Positions 53,422 through 63,818 of a stretch of 64,000 nt of DNA are shown here, piece by piece. Under the pieces are notes generated by a model. The model had not been told where the DNA came from. It searched no databases and saw nothing but the letters and a program-made list of their open reading frames with translations. Positions within the stretch are counted from its first letter, which is position 1; the number at the start of each line of letters is the position of its first letter. The position numbers and the translations under genes are program-made. The stretch is from positions 5,890,001 through 5,954,000 of the forward strand of contig NC_087074.1 in the NCBI RefSeq assembly GCF_026151205.1. The letters run 5' to 3'. Source of the DNA: Bolinopsis microptera. Its lineage: Eukaryota > Ctenophora > Tentaculata > Lobata > Bolinopsidae.

Positions 53422-54118
53422 GGGCGGCAACCTTGATATAATATAATTGTATGTAAAATATACAGCAGCTTAAAACATTTCTCCTCGTTACATTAACAAT
53501 ATGAAACACACAATTCACAAAATTGTTTCATTGTTTATCACAAATTAACACCACTAAGCAGACAAATGACAAATTACCGAACGGCTGTTTCGAATGTAAT
53601 TGTAATGTCAAGCGACAATGAAACGCGAACAAGATTCTGACATTCTGTAACCGACTTATCATTAGTGTCCAGTACATGAAACATTTATTGTTACCCTCAC
53701 GCGACGTCACTCTGCATAGTCCAATCACAAGCATTAACAGATATCACGAGATAATATTTTATCCAACGCGAACACAATCATACGCAAATAACTGGCTATT
53801 TAATTACTAAAACGCGCGGCTTACATATAAAATTATTTGAATTGCGCGCGGCTTCTCACTTTCCAAATTTAAATTTTATTCATGGTACACATTTATGTTT
53901 CGTTTTAAAATTAAAAAATTGTGATGGCAACGGCCCTCGGACAAATCTAGCGAGCGCGCTCCAGAAATAGAAAGGGGGGCGCTTTTTGAGTTGAGCGGGG
54001 GTCGCCCAGTTGTAGGTTTACAACCTACCAGGACTCGTCGACGTTCCAATATATGGAACAAATATTTTACGAGTATCACCCGTTAAGCGCCAAGAAGTAA
54101 CGTTACGCCACTCATGGT
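53422..54118. mobile_element. 0.7-kb insertion bounded by GTCAGG, containing a piggyBac-like right end
   Basis: Sister units read CACGTCAGGATGC; here GTCAGG occurs both before (53416-53421) and after (about 54119-54124) the inserted sequence. Bases 54010-54086 match the right end of the 1840-2382 element, including TTAA. The rest (rich in GCGCGC near 53813-53850) has no reading frame or recognised domain. Confidence 0.45.
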
Positions 54119-54162
54119 CAGGATGACTCAGGAAGTCAAAAGGTAACTATAAGGCTAGCTTA

Positions 54163-54530
54163 TATTAACTAGCAGGAACCCGTCAACCCTTTAAAACTGG
54201 TGTCAAGGCTCTTTGGTGGCCGGATCAGTTTCCTACCCTAAAGTCTCCCAGTAAAAATAATTATTACCTATTTAATTCGCGTTTTTGACACCACGTCTTG
54301 GGGGTCCAAATTTTGGGTACTAAAATTCTTATTCCTTGGCCGATTTTCGATTTTTTTCATGCTAATTTGAAGGCCATTAAAGCATTTGAATCAATTAAAA
54401 AAGTTTCAGTTTTATATCTTTTACGGTTTTTGCGGAACGTCGTATTATAAAGTTAATGCCGTGGTGTCAGTAAAATGGTGCGGATAAATAAATATATATA
54501 TATATATCGTCTCGCTTTATATATAGTAAG
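54163..54530. mobile_element. 0.37-kb insertion in block c
   Basis: It splits the phrase GCTAGCTTATAT / ATAACATCTGAACCG that is continuous in unit 2. It contains GACACCACGTCTTGGGGGTC and a TA microsatellite near 54490-54507. No coding sequence or clear terminal repeats. Confidence 0.45.
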
Positions 54531-55884
54531 ATATAACATCTGAACCGAAAGCAACAGTACTTTCTTCATTTCTTGACGCGACGAAAGTCAAATACAAGGA
54601 AATACTATCGAGAAAACCATAGTATATAGCTAACTCTAGCAGGGTAGTGTTGTTTATGTGCCTAACCTGGTGAGCACAGTGGATATCCTTGCTGCATACG
54701 GCTAGTAAAACAAGGAATTGAAACTGTAGGGTCCGTGCAGACCAACCTACCTGTGGCTAAAGCTCTAATATACAATTACAAAAACAATACATTCTAGGAG
54801 GAAAGTATGAAGTAACAGTTCCTGATTGAACTTAGCAGTTAGACTTTTCGTTCCACTTGTTCCACGGAAGGAGTATTGAGAGGTCAGGAGTGTTCCACAG
54901 AAGCAGGTCAAGGATCTCATAGAAATTTGTAATTGAATTACACAATCAAAATTCCAACTGCTGATGATTCTTTCAAAGAAATTTCTAATAAAACATGCAG
55001 TAAACTCAGTGCCAACAATTTAAAATGAAATTAAATATAAATCGCTGTACGACAATTTGGTTGTTTGTCCCGAGAAATTGATTGCATATTTTAAGTCAAA
55101 ATAAAATATAATTAAGAAACTGTAAAATATATAATTAACGGTTTTTCATAAACCCTTACCCCAATCCAAACCACAACTACCTTATCGGTCATAATTATCA
55201 CATTACTTTCACGCTGAAGATAATAATGTCCGTAAATAATAAAGTCCGGTAATTATTTCCATTAATTTTAGAATTATTGTGTGTCCCTGCATATGCGTAG
55301 ATATGTGTGTAGCCGATTACTATATTAGTTTATTAATATAAACCAAGGCAAATATAATCACTCATGCATTCCTTAGTCACATTCTAGAGTTCAGAAAAAT
55401 AGTAAAACACTTAGTATTAGTAACAAATCACCAGCCGCACGCGCGGGGTCTGAAAACTTTTACAAAATGTTCCCATTGTCTTTTCCAACATGAACTGACC
55501 AACATAATTTTCAAGTACTATTAGAGTATTAAACGTTAAGACTAATTAGTTGGAGAGTTTCAGGAAGATCAGATATCTTTTCTAATTTAAATTACTAAAT
55601 TAGTAAGTTTTTTACCTAGTCTTTTCTTTTCTTCTTCGAGCTTTCAATGAGTCATTAGGCTAAGTAGACATTTTCATGATACAGTAAAACCTTTTATAGC
55701 TGGTCTCGGGAGAAACGGAAAGTGCACGATATAGAGAAACCTCGGTATAGATGATAGAGTGTTTCATACACCCCATTATGCACGTATTGTGATTGAACAC
55801 AGATAGATGTGTACTCACATCACCCACCAATTACGATATGAGCTATGATAAATCACATTTCTTGCACAACTCGGTCTACGTCTG

Positions 55885-56335
55885 ATTGTGGAGGAAAAGA
55901 AGAGGCCGGGTATAAAGGATGAAAAGAAGAGGCCCGGTATTATAGAGGAGGAAAAGAAGAGGCCGGGTATAAAGGATGAAAAGAAGAGGCCCGGTATTAT
56001 AGAGGAGGAAAAGAAGAGGCCCAGCATAGAGGAGGAAAAGAAGAGGCCCGGTATAGAGGAGGAAAAGAAGAGGCCCGGTATATAGGAGGAAAAGAAGAGG
56101 CCCGGTATAGAGGAGGAAAAGAAGAGGCCCGGTATAGAGGAGGAAAAGAAGAGGCCCAGTATAGAGGAAGAAAAGAAGAGGCCCGGTATAGAGGAGGAAA
56201 AGAAGAGGCCCGGTTTAGAAGAGGAAAAGAAGAAGCCCGGTATAAAGGGTGGAAAAGAAGAGGCCCGGTATAGAGGAGGAAAAGAAGAGACCCGGTATAG
56301 ACTATAGAGGAGGAAAGGAAGAGGCCTGGTATACA
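55885..56335. repeat. 27-bp minisatellite, first part (about 16 copies, unit 4)
   Basis: GAGGAGGAAAAGAAGAGGCC units with variants GGTATTATAGAGG and AAAGGATGAAAAGAAG. It is interrupted by the LINE at 56345 and continues at 57505. Confidence 0.9.
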
Positions 56336-56344
56336 ATATACATA

Positions 56345-57500
56345 CATGCTACATGAAGAGGTCTCCTCCTAGTCGTTGGAGTGGCCTGCATCACACACAT
56401 CTCTTCTACGGCGTAACATGTTCCTCCATTCCACTCGCTTTAGAGCTAACCGTTTTACTGCGTCTCTGCTGATGTTATCGACACCTGTTAATTCAGCCGC
56501 ATCCTCGAGTACACAGGCCATCCAGCCTTTGCGGGGTCGTCCTCTCAGTCTCTTTCCATAGTTTGGTTTCCAATCCAGTAAGAAATTGGGAAACCGTGAC
56601 TCTGGCATTCTGACAACATGTCCGTGATTTTCACGCCGATGAGGCATGCGGCTTAGTGTTCCCCCTGACTATTTTAAGTTTAATTCCAGTTTAATTCCAG
56701 TTTAATTCCTTAATCTAGCTGCACCGATGAAAGTTTCGATAGACTTAATTACAGCACGCCTGAGAACTTCTTCATTGGAGACATGGAAGAACCACTTTAT
56801 CTTCAAGATTCTTCTCAGGGAGGTCAGATGGAAGACCTCAAACCGTTTCATCTGCTTCTTTGTTGTGTTCCAGACTTCAGCTCCATATAACAGAATGGTA
56901 ATAACAGCAGCCTTGTAGATACGGATCTTGGTGGGCGTTCTTATAGTTCGACTGTTCCATATCTTCCAAAGCTGATGGAACGCACCATTAGCACGCTGGA
57001 TCCTGATGTCAAGATCTCGGTCAATGGTACCATCCCAACTGATGTTGGCACCAAGATAAACAAAGTTGCTGACCTGTTCACCAGGTTCTCCCTCCACTGT
57101 TAGCTTTATACTGTCTCTTTCGGCATGTAAGGTCGCTGGGACGCACACTTGCTGATCGCCATGCATTGTGTCTTTTTAGCGTTGATCTTTTTACCCAGCA
57201 TAAGAGGTGTAATAAGCGATAAGATCAGTGGACTCTTGCAGCCCTTCTTCAGTATTGTCCATCACTGCCAGATCATCAGCGTAGTCACTATCCATGATAA
57301 CTTTTTCATCTGCACCCTTTAGTTCCTTTTGCAGTACAGCACCATGACTGATAGCCTTGTGAACCTCAGCCAAAAAGATTCCAAAGTTCAGACAAAAATT
57401 AAATACAGGAGGGCCCTGGATATCACCCTGTCCAGTGCCTGAATTGACAGAAAACCAATCAGACATTTCCCCATTAACCCTGACAGCACTCATGGTTCCG
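56345..57500 (-). pseudogene. 5'-truncated LINE fragment (RTE-like) inserted in the 27-bp array
   Basis: The minus strand reads reverse-transcriptase pieces GTGQGDIQGPPVFNF and DYADDLAVMDNTEEGLQ, then, in another frame, VSNFVYLGANISWDG, ILLYGAEVWNTTKKQ and EVLRRAVIKSIETF, and finally HVVRMPESRFP and RLRGRPRKGWMACVLED. The order is the C-terminal half of an RTE-type LINE. A short repeat of TTTAATTCCAG lies at about 56676-56712 and interrupts the frame. It is on the opposite strand to the RTE-like LINE at 48-52 kb and is a different copy. Confidence 0.82.
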
Positions 57501-57504
57501 TTGA

Positions 57505-58235
57505 AAAAGAGGCCTGGTAAAGAGGAGGAAAAGAAGAGACCCGGTATAGAGGAGGAAAAGAAGAAACCCGGTATATCAAAGTACCCGGTAAAGAGGCCCG
57601 GTATAGAGGAGGAAAAGAAGAGGCCCGGTTTAGAACTAGAAGAGGAAAAGAAGAAGCCCGGTATAAAGGGTGGAAAAGAAGAGGCCTGGTACAGAGGAGA
57701 AAAAGAAGGCCCAGTATAGAGGAGGTAAAGAAGAGACTCGGTATAGACTATAGAGGAGGAAAGGAAGAGGCCCGGTATAGAGGAGGAAAAGAAGAGGCCC
57801 GGTATAAGGGAAGAAAAAGAAGAGACCCGGTATATCCAAGTACCCGGTATAGAGGAGGAAAAGGAGAGGCCCGGTTTAGAGGAGGAAAAGAAGAGGCCCA
57901 GTATAGAGGGCGGAAAAGAAGGGCCCGGTATAGAGGAGGAAAAGAAGAGACCTGGTATAGAGGAGGAAAAGAAGAGGCCCGGTATACTAGAGGGTGGAAA
58001 AGAAGAGGCCCGGTATAGAGGAGGAAAAGAAGAGGCCCGGTATAGAGGAGGAAAAGAAGAGGCCCGGTATAGAGGAGGAAAAGAAGAGGCCCGGTATATA
58101 GGAGGAAAAGAAGAGGCACGGTTTAGAGGAGGAAAAGAAGAGGCCCGGTATAGAGGAGGAAAAGAAGAGGCACGATATAGAGGAGGAAAAGAAGAGGCCC
58201 GGTATAGAGGAGGAAAAGAAAAAACCCGGTATATC
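57505..58235. repeat. 27-bp minisatellite, second part (about 26 copies, unit 4)
   Basis: Same unit, with several internal restarts at ATCCAAGTACCCGGTA (57580 and 57835), the normal 3' junction of the array, so the array has been internally rearranged. Confidence 0.9.
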
Positions 58236-58239
58236 CAAG

Positions 58240-59146
58240 TACACATTGGCACAGTTGACGAATGACGGTCTAATCTATTTATTAGATCATACTTCTAGTT
58301 TTGGGATATAATAGCCTGTATAACTATAAGCAGGCAACGCCCGATACTAATGTATGTACAGACTTACACAAGTCTGTGTACACATGTATCTACAGTCTAC
58401 AGACTTATAGGTATAGAGAGGTTTTATTTACTGCACAAATGTGATTATCTTAATTCCACTGATTAATCATTGAAATCGATAAAATAGCTTTCGATTCTTA
58501 AAATAATAGTACAGCAGGTTATTGGTTCGATCTCGAATGGGCCTTAGGTGCAGTTTTTAATTTTTAGTAGAATTGATAAGGCTGCACTGGACTTAATTAA
58601 GAAACTCAAATATTGTGTGGTTTACGTTTATCAGTTTCCAATCTTTCCATTTTATTTAGTTATTCCTAGTAACTAAAATCTGCTGAGATTTACTAAACTT
58701 CAATTATAAATATTTTCGATTTTAACATTTTTCAGCCTAAAAGCAAATTTGTAAGTGAAAAAGTTTTTCTAAAAATTACTTTTCTCCGTGTTTCAAGCGA
58801 TTCCAACCATTTTGAGCCAATAAAGAATTTTATGATTTTTAGTAATTAGCTAATTAATAATTAAACAGTTATATGATTGCCCGATGTGAAAATAGTCGGT
58901 ACAAAAGTTTTTCTCGTTGATAAGATAAACACCCTTGATTGTTGATTAATCTGCAACCTTATATTAGTGCTTTTCATTCAAACAAGTAAAAACAAGTCTT
59001 TTATGTCATGTTTCCAGGGTTTGGACTGGAATTGCCCGCTTAAATAACTTCCATCGCGTTACATTACATAATTTTCTGAAACATATACTTCATTTACAAT
59101 AAATTATGCAATATCACAACACTTATATGATATTCACAACTAATAA
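58240..59146. other. Non-coding stretch replacing the 54-bp array in unit 4
   Basis: Starts with the usual junction (ACACTAGTTTTGGGATA-like, CAACGCCCGATACTAATG), then AT-rich sequence sharing 58425-58530 with 1190-1304. From 58540 to 59146 I see no gene or repeat. The 54-bp array present in the other three units is absent. Confidence 0.6.
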
Positions 59147-60502
59147 TTAATCTATAAAGATACCGGGAAGTAATCTTGAACTAGGGAGAACAGGGTCAGC
59201 GAAGTTCAGGGGCTTTACAAATGTGAGAGGCTTCACGAAAGGTAAAGGCTTAACAAAAATGGGTCTTCCGACGCTACTGTTTTGGAAGTAATTCGAAGCC
59301 TGACCGCTTTCGTGAATAAAATGTGATTTCTCTTCAATGCCGTTCCGCTGATACGGTTTTTCACCGGTATGAGTCATTTGATGGTGAACTAGGTTTGATT
59401 TGTGGCTTGCACTGTAGGAACATTCAGAGCATTTGAAATGTTTTTCACTGGTATGGGTCCGCTGATGGCAAACCAGGTTTGCTTTTTGGTGGGCACTGTA
59501 GGAACATTCAGAGCATTTATACGTTTTTTCACCGGTATGAGTCATCTGATGGTGAACTAGGTTTGATTTGTGGCTTGCACTGTAGGAACATTCAGAGCAT
59601 TTATACGGTTTTTCACCGGTATGAGTACGCTGATGGTAAACCAGGTTTGCTTTTCGGCTTGCAGTGTATGAACATTCAGAGCATTTGAAAGGTTTTTCAC
59701 TGGTATGGATCCGCTGATGGCAAACCAGGTTTGCTTTTTGGTGGGCACTGTAGGAACATTCAGAGCATTTATACGGTTTTTCACCGGTGTGGGTCCGCTG
59801 ATGGCAAACCAGGTTTGATTTTTTGCTTGCACTGTAGGAACATTCAGAGCATTTGAAAGGTTTTATGCAAGTATGAACGCTATGGTGGGAAACTAAAGTT
59901 GATTTTTTGCAAGCACTGTAGGAACATTTAGAGCTAATGTAAGCATTTTCACTGGTATGAGTCCGATGATGTTGAACCAGGCTCGATTTTCGGTTTGCAC
60001 TGTAGGAACATTCAGAGCATTTATACGGTTTTTCACCGGTGTGGGTCCGCTGATGGCAAACCAGGTTTGATTTTTTGCTGGCACTGTAGGAACATTCAGA
60101 GCATTTGAAAGGTTTTATGCCAGTATGAACGCTTTGGTGGGAAACTAAAGTTGTTTTTTTGCTTGCACTGTAGGAACATTTAGAGCGAATGTAAGCATTT
60201 TCACTGGCATGAACCCATTGGTGTGGAACTAATGCTGATTCCTGATTAAGACAATACAACTGAGAAACACCATTCGAATGCACTTCTGTTTTGATTAACA
60301 AATTATCTTTCTCCTTCTTAATCTCTGTCTTGATCAATTCTGGTGAAAAACTTTCTAATTCTTCCATCTTCATCTCATCTTTAAGGTCTGGAACATTTTC
60401 TTCCTCCTTCTTAATCTCTGTCTTGATCAATTCTGGTGGATAACTTTTTAATTCTTCCATCTTCATCTCATCTTTAAAGTCTAGAACATTTTTCTGGTCC
60501 AT
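59147..60502 (-). CDS. C2H2 zinc-finger protein, copy 4 (451 aa, intact, two extra fingers)
   Basis: The most diverged copy. It starts MDQKNVLDFKDEMKMEEL and has the two acidic repeats with five IKxE motifs, then eight canonical CxxC-x12-HxxxH fingers plus two that lack the first cysteine. Compared with copies 2 and 3 it carries a 56-residue insertion of two fingers (YKCSECSYSAHQKANL and FKCSECSYSASHKSNL types) after the seventh finger, an internal duplication. The tail ends LLPGIFID. It lacks the conserved 230-300-bp upstream segment (the CGCTA repeat begins about 57 bases before the ATG) and has no 54-bp array 3'. It is therefore a copy with different flanking regulation, probably the oldest. 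DNA binding is inferred. Confidence 0.92.
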   Translation of the reverse strand: MDQKNVLDFKDEMKMEELKSYPPELIKTEIKKEEENVPDLKDEMKMEELESFSPELIKTEIKKEKDNLLIKTEVHSNGVSQLYCLNQESALVPHQWVHASENAYIRSKCSYSASKKTTLVSHQSVHTGIKPFKCSECSYSASKKSNLVCHQRTHTGEKPYKCSECSYSANRKSSLVQHHRTHTSENAYISSKCSYSACKKSTLVSHHSVHTCIKPFKCSECSYSASKKSNLVCHQRTHTGEKPYKCSECSYSAHQKANLVCHQRIHTSEKPFKCSECSYTASRKANLVYHQRTHTGEKPYKCSECSYSASHKSNLVHHQMTHTGEKTYKCSECSYSAHQKANLVCHQRTHTSEKHFKCSECSYSASHKSNLVHHQMTHTGEKPYQRNGIEEKSHFIHESGQASNYFQNSSVGRPIFVKPLPFVKPLTFVKPLNFADPVLPSSRLLPGIFID

Positions 60503-60559
60503 TTCACTAAAAAGTTAGTGTTATCAGGATGATGTAATATAAACAGGGTCATAGTAACT

Positions 60560-60916
60560 GTACCGACATCCTCCGCTATCTAGCGCTAGATGTTATATAG
60601 CCGCGTCAGATGTCACTGCGACATTTAGCGCTAAACAGCGGTAGATGTCGCCTACAAAAAGGCCAGAAATCCTGTGCAAATAGCGCTAGCTGTCGCCTGG
60701 TGACCATTAATTCGCGTAACTATGCGTTAAATGACGCTAGAAAGCGTTATCTAGCGCCATCTAGCGTCATCTAGCGCTATTTAGCGCTATCTAACGCTAT
60801 ATAGCGACATTGAAAAGGTGCATAACAATTGGCGGCATTATCGCGTCATCTAGCGTCATCTTGATCTATAACGTCATCTAGCGTCATTTCACAATAGACG
60901 ACGCTAGATGACGCTA
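60560..60916 (+). repeat. CGCTA-rich dispersed repeat, copy 7
   Basis: Standard landmarks; it lacks the TTGTCGCTAATTGGCGG segment. It lies only about 57 bases upstream of zinc-finger copy 4. Confidence 0.8.
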
Positions 60917-61691
60917 CAAAATAAAATACAACGTACTGTAAAGCGATACAAAGTTTATGGTCATTAATTCTTTCCTTTGATAAATGGATTCCACATATAC
61001 CTATCTAATATATAACATGATCTAATTTCCGAGCAAGGTACACTACATGTCTTCTAACTTCTTGAAATTGAATGATGTTCAAATCTCTTCCTAGATCCAA
61101 AAACACATACCTTCGCTGTGACGCAAGGCAAATTATTGGGGGAAGACTGTGTACAACAGAAATCAGGATACCTTGCGTCCATCCGATGTTAGCACTTTAG
61201 TACAGCTGATGTGTCCAGCTTTATAGGCATTTCGCCATGGGGCTGTATATTAAGCAACCTGCCTCTGAGTTCTGTGTCGAGCGTGCTAAATCCCTTTTCA
61301 GTCGATCTTCGAGATTGTTCTAAAAAGTTGAAACCAACTTTAATCGACGTATTTTTAAAATGCTCCCCTGACGAGATATTTGCGAAAAACTGTCTCGATC
61401 ACGTGGTATGACCGTATAAGGAAGTTAGTCTAATTTCTCGTTAGGGTTAGGGTTTTAGCATATGCTTTTGTTAAGGATTGGGCTAGGGTTAGGGTTGGGA
61501 TCAGATTAGAGGGTTAGGGTTTCGAATAGTCGTTCAGGACCAGCTAGAGAACGGGTTGAAAAAGTAACTTGACAGTCGAGTGTAGAGTGATTAATCATCA
61601 TCCGTTCTGTGTAGTATTACTGTTATCAGGGAAAGTAGTTTTCTCGTACCATTCAACATGCAGAGTGGCCTCAAACTCTTGAGAAGTCCTT
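60917..61691 (+). repeat. Conserved duplication block b, copy 6 (truncated unit 5)
   Basis: Same landmarks through GTTAGGGTTAGGG (about 61440-61520) and TTGAGAAGTCCTTAA. It ends abruptly at TTAA 61690-61693, where unrelated sequence begins. Confidence 0.75.
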
Positions 61692-61693
61692 AA

Positions 61694-62290
61694 CCCATAT
61701 TCTTCCACGGTACTTTTAAAAGTACGGTTCATAAACAGTGACCTAACTTGTCTCATGACAAATATTTTTTGATACAGTTTTTTGCATTAGGTTAGAAAAA
61801 GTCTGCTGATGATTTTAACACCCTGACCAGATGGTTAAAAAAATCAGGAAATTTATAGGATGTTGGCAAAGGTGGTCAAAAATGGTACTTTGAAAAAAGG
61901 TAAATTCTCGGTACCACCAGCCAATTCTCCAACTTTGATGGATCCCAAATTTGGTTTTTTAATATTGCCTAAACGATTGTGCAATAAATAGGCAATAATG
62001 TGGGGCGAGATAAAAATCATAAATTGTCTCTAATTGAGATGTAAATTGGGTGTACTTTTAAAAGTACATCATTCTAGACAATGATGTACTTTCAAAAGTA
62101 CGTACTTTTAAAAGTACATTATCTTCGAATGATGTACTTTTAAAAGGACAGGTTTCAAGAAAAAGGTACTTTTAAAAGTACAGGTTTATATAGACTACAC
62201 AATGTGTGCTGGTATGATTAATGTCGGTAAGACTGTAATGGTAGGTAAATTGTTCTGAATCAGAACGGAAGTCACAACAAAAACTTGTTG
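61694..62290. mobile_element. TTAA-anchored sequence with a 16-bp palindrome array (possible piggyBac-like end)
   Basis: The duplication block stops at TTAA and is followed by CCCATATTCTTCCACG, reminiscent of piggyBac ends (TTAA then CCC). The perfect palindrome GTACTTTTAAAAGTAC occurs at about 61710, 62052, 62102 and 62166, with one-mismatch forms at about 62087 and 62135. No right end or target duplication was found in the window. Confidence 0.5.
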
Positions 62291-62395
62291 TTGTTACTTC
62301 TGGGATTTAGTCGATCTTGAAGGATCCACGTTTTCACTCGGTTATTCCACGTCTTCCAGAGCGGCCTTCAATATACTCTTTCTTAATGAGTTAAT
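62291..62395. other. Short unique stretch, no gene seen
   Basis: Ordinary sequence ending in the TTAAT target site of the next element. Confidence 0.4.
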
Positions 62396-62988
62396 GCGGG
62401 GGTGGGGGGGATCATAAGGTCAGAATCGTACGTGACGTTGGGGGGGGGGGGGGTGGGTCATATTTTCTTCCAAAACACAGTTAGTACATTTGTACTAAGT
62501 GGTGGGTCTGCTGCTCATTTCCCAGAAAATCAGTTAGTACAAGGTACTAAGGGGGTGTTCAACCCCAAAATATCCATTTTACCTCAAATTTCAATATTGG
62601 GAATGGTTTGTTTTTGGTTTTGAGGTTTTTTTTCCTTTTTTTTTGGGTTTTTTTATTTTGTTTCCTTTTTTTGTAACTTTTTATTTAATTCGACTGCATT
62701 GAAAACAAAACCCCTACTAAATAGTGGGTATAATTTGCCCATTTCCCAATGTTTAATGAACTGTTTAAAGCAATTTATGGGTGGGTATCTTATTTTATAT
62801 ACCAAGACACAGTCAGTACCGTGATTTCTCAACAGTTAGTACCGCAAAAGGGGTGGGTGTCCTAAATATTATCCGAAAAAAAACAGTTAGTACCGCGAAG
62901 GGGGTGGGTGGGTCTTTTTTGTAAATTCCAAAGTTGCACTTAGTCGACGTCACGTACGGCACTTGGTACCTGATCCCCCCTCCCCCGC
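62396..62988. mobile_element. 593-bp G-run terminal-repeat element (B), 5-bp target duplication
   Basis: It is flanked by TTAAT at 62391-62395 and 62989-62993. The ends are GCGGGGGTGGGGGGGATCA and, inverted, TGATCCCCCCTCCCCCGC, followed inward by a second inverted pair around CGTACGTGACGT / ACGTCACGTACGG. The interior has a 14-G run (62440-62453), repeated CAGTTAGTACC words and a T-rich tract. No coding capacity. The G-run plus GATCA terminus resembles element A at 23126. Confidence 0.78.
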
Positions 62989-63109
62989 TTAATGTTTACA
63001 ATCCTAGATCTTGTAACTGGTTTCCTAATCCCGATTTACTATCAAATACTGACATGATTGTGTGCCATCAGCAATCTGCTGGTCCAACATAAGATTCCTT
63101 TCCTTGTAG

Positions 63110-63695
63110 TCTATGCATTTCCTCAGCTGAGTTGTTCTGCTCCTCTAGAATTGTCTCAGCCTCTGCTACTCTCTTCTGTTCCTCTAGAATTGTCTCAGCT
63201 TCTGCTACTCTCTTCTGTTCCTCTAGAACTCTCAAAGCTTCTGCTACTCTCTTCTGTTCCTCTAGAATACGCTCAGCTTCTGCTACTCTCTCCTGCTCCT
63301 CTAGAACTTTCTCAGCTTCTGCTACTCTCTTCTGTTCCTCTAAACTCTCTCAGCTTCTGCTACTCTCTTCTGTTCCTCTAGAACTCTCTCAGCTTCTACT
63401 ACTATCTTCTGCTCCTCTAGAACTCTCTCAGCTTCTGCTACTCTCTTCTGTTCCTCTAGAATACGCTCAGCTTCTGCTACCTTCTTCTGCTCCTCTAGAA
63501 CTCTCTCAGCTTCTGCTACTCTCTTCTGCTCCTCTAGAACTCTCTCAGCTTCTGCTACTCTCTTCTGTTCCTCTAGAACTCTCTCAGCTTCTACTACTCT
63601 CTTATGCTCCTCTAGAACTCTCTCAGCTTCTGCTACTCTCTTCTGCTCCTCTAGAATACGCTCAGCTTCTGCTACTCTCTTCTGCTCCTCTAGAA
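63110..63695 (-). repeat. 39-bp minisatellite encoding a 13-residue coiled-coil-like repeat on the minus strand
   Basis: About 15 units of CTCTCAGCTTCTGCTACTCT plus CTTCTGTTCCTCTAGAA. The minus strand is open throughout and reads RVLEEQKRVAEAE or RILEEQKRVAEAE per unit, a typical charged coiled-coil pattern, continuing into EEMHRLQGKE before a stop near 63065. No Met precedes it; an acceptor-like CTCCTTCTAG lies at the upstream edge. It could be an exon of a coiled-coil protein gene, or a repeat that happens to be open. The plus-strand frames of Ser and Leu are less likely to be meaningful. Confidence 0.55.
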
Positions 63696-63818
63696 GGAGC
63701 AGAAGATTCTCACCATTTTAGGTATTCTTTAAGTTGTGAAAAGCGTCTGGCTAAGTGCGAAGTGTGTGACGTTGCGCTTTGTGTGCTTTGTTTTAAGCCT
63801 TATCATCAGTTAGAGTAA
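63690..63818 (+). pseudogene. PiggyBac-like transposase C-terminal Cys-rich fragment
   Basis: The plus strand reads HHFRYSLSCEKRLAKCEVCD, then VALCVLCFKPYHQLE and a TAA. The closing CxxCxxxLCxxCFxxYH pattern is that of the piggyBac C-terminal Cys-rich (RING/PHD-like) domain, which contacts the terminal repeats. No catalytic DDD region is in the window. It is a scrap or the last exon of an element or a domesticated gene. Confidence 0.6.

Larger units (their letters stand above)
53305..55700 (+). repeat. Conserved duplication block c (unit 4), interrupted twice
   Basis: Resumes after the foldback with GTGTTTTATCTTATGATCAG and CAAACCAATATCGCGAGAAG. It is interrupted by about 0.7 kb at 53422-54118 and about 0.37 kb at 54163-54530, then continues through ATAATGTCCGTAAATAATAA and GTGTGTAGCCGATTACTATA (empty site of element A) to CAGTAAAACCTTTTATAGCT at 55684. 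Non-coding. Confidence 0.7.
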
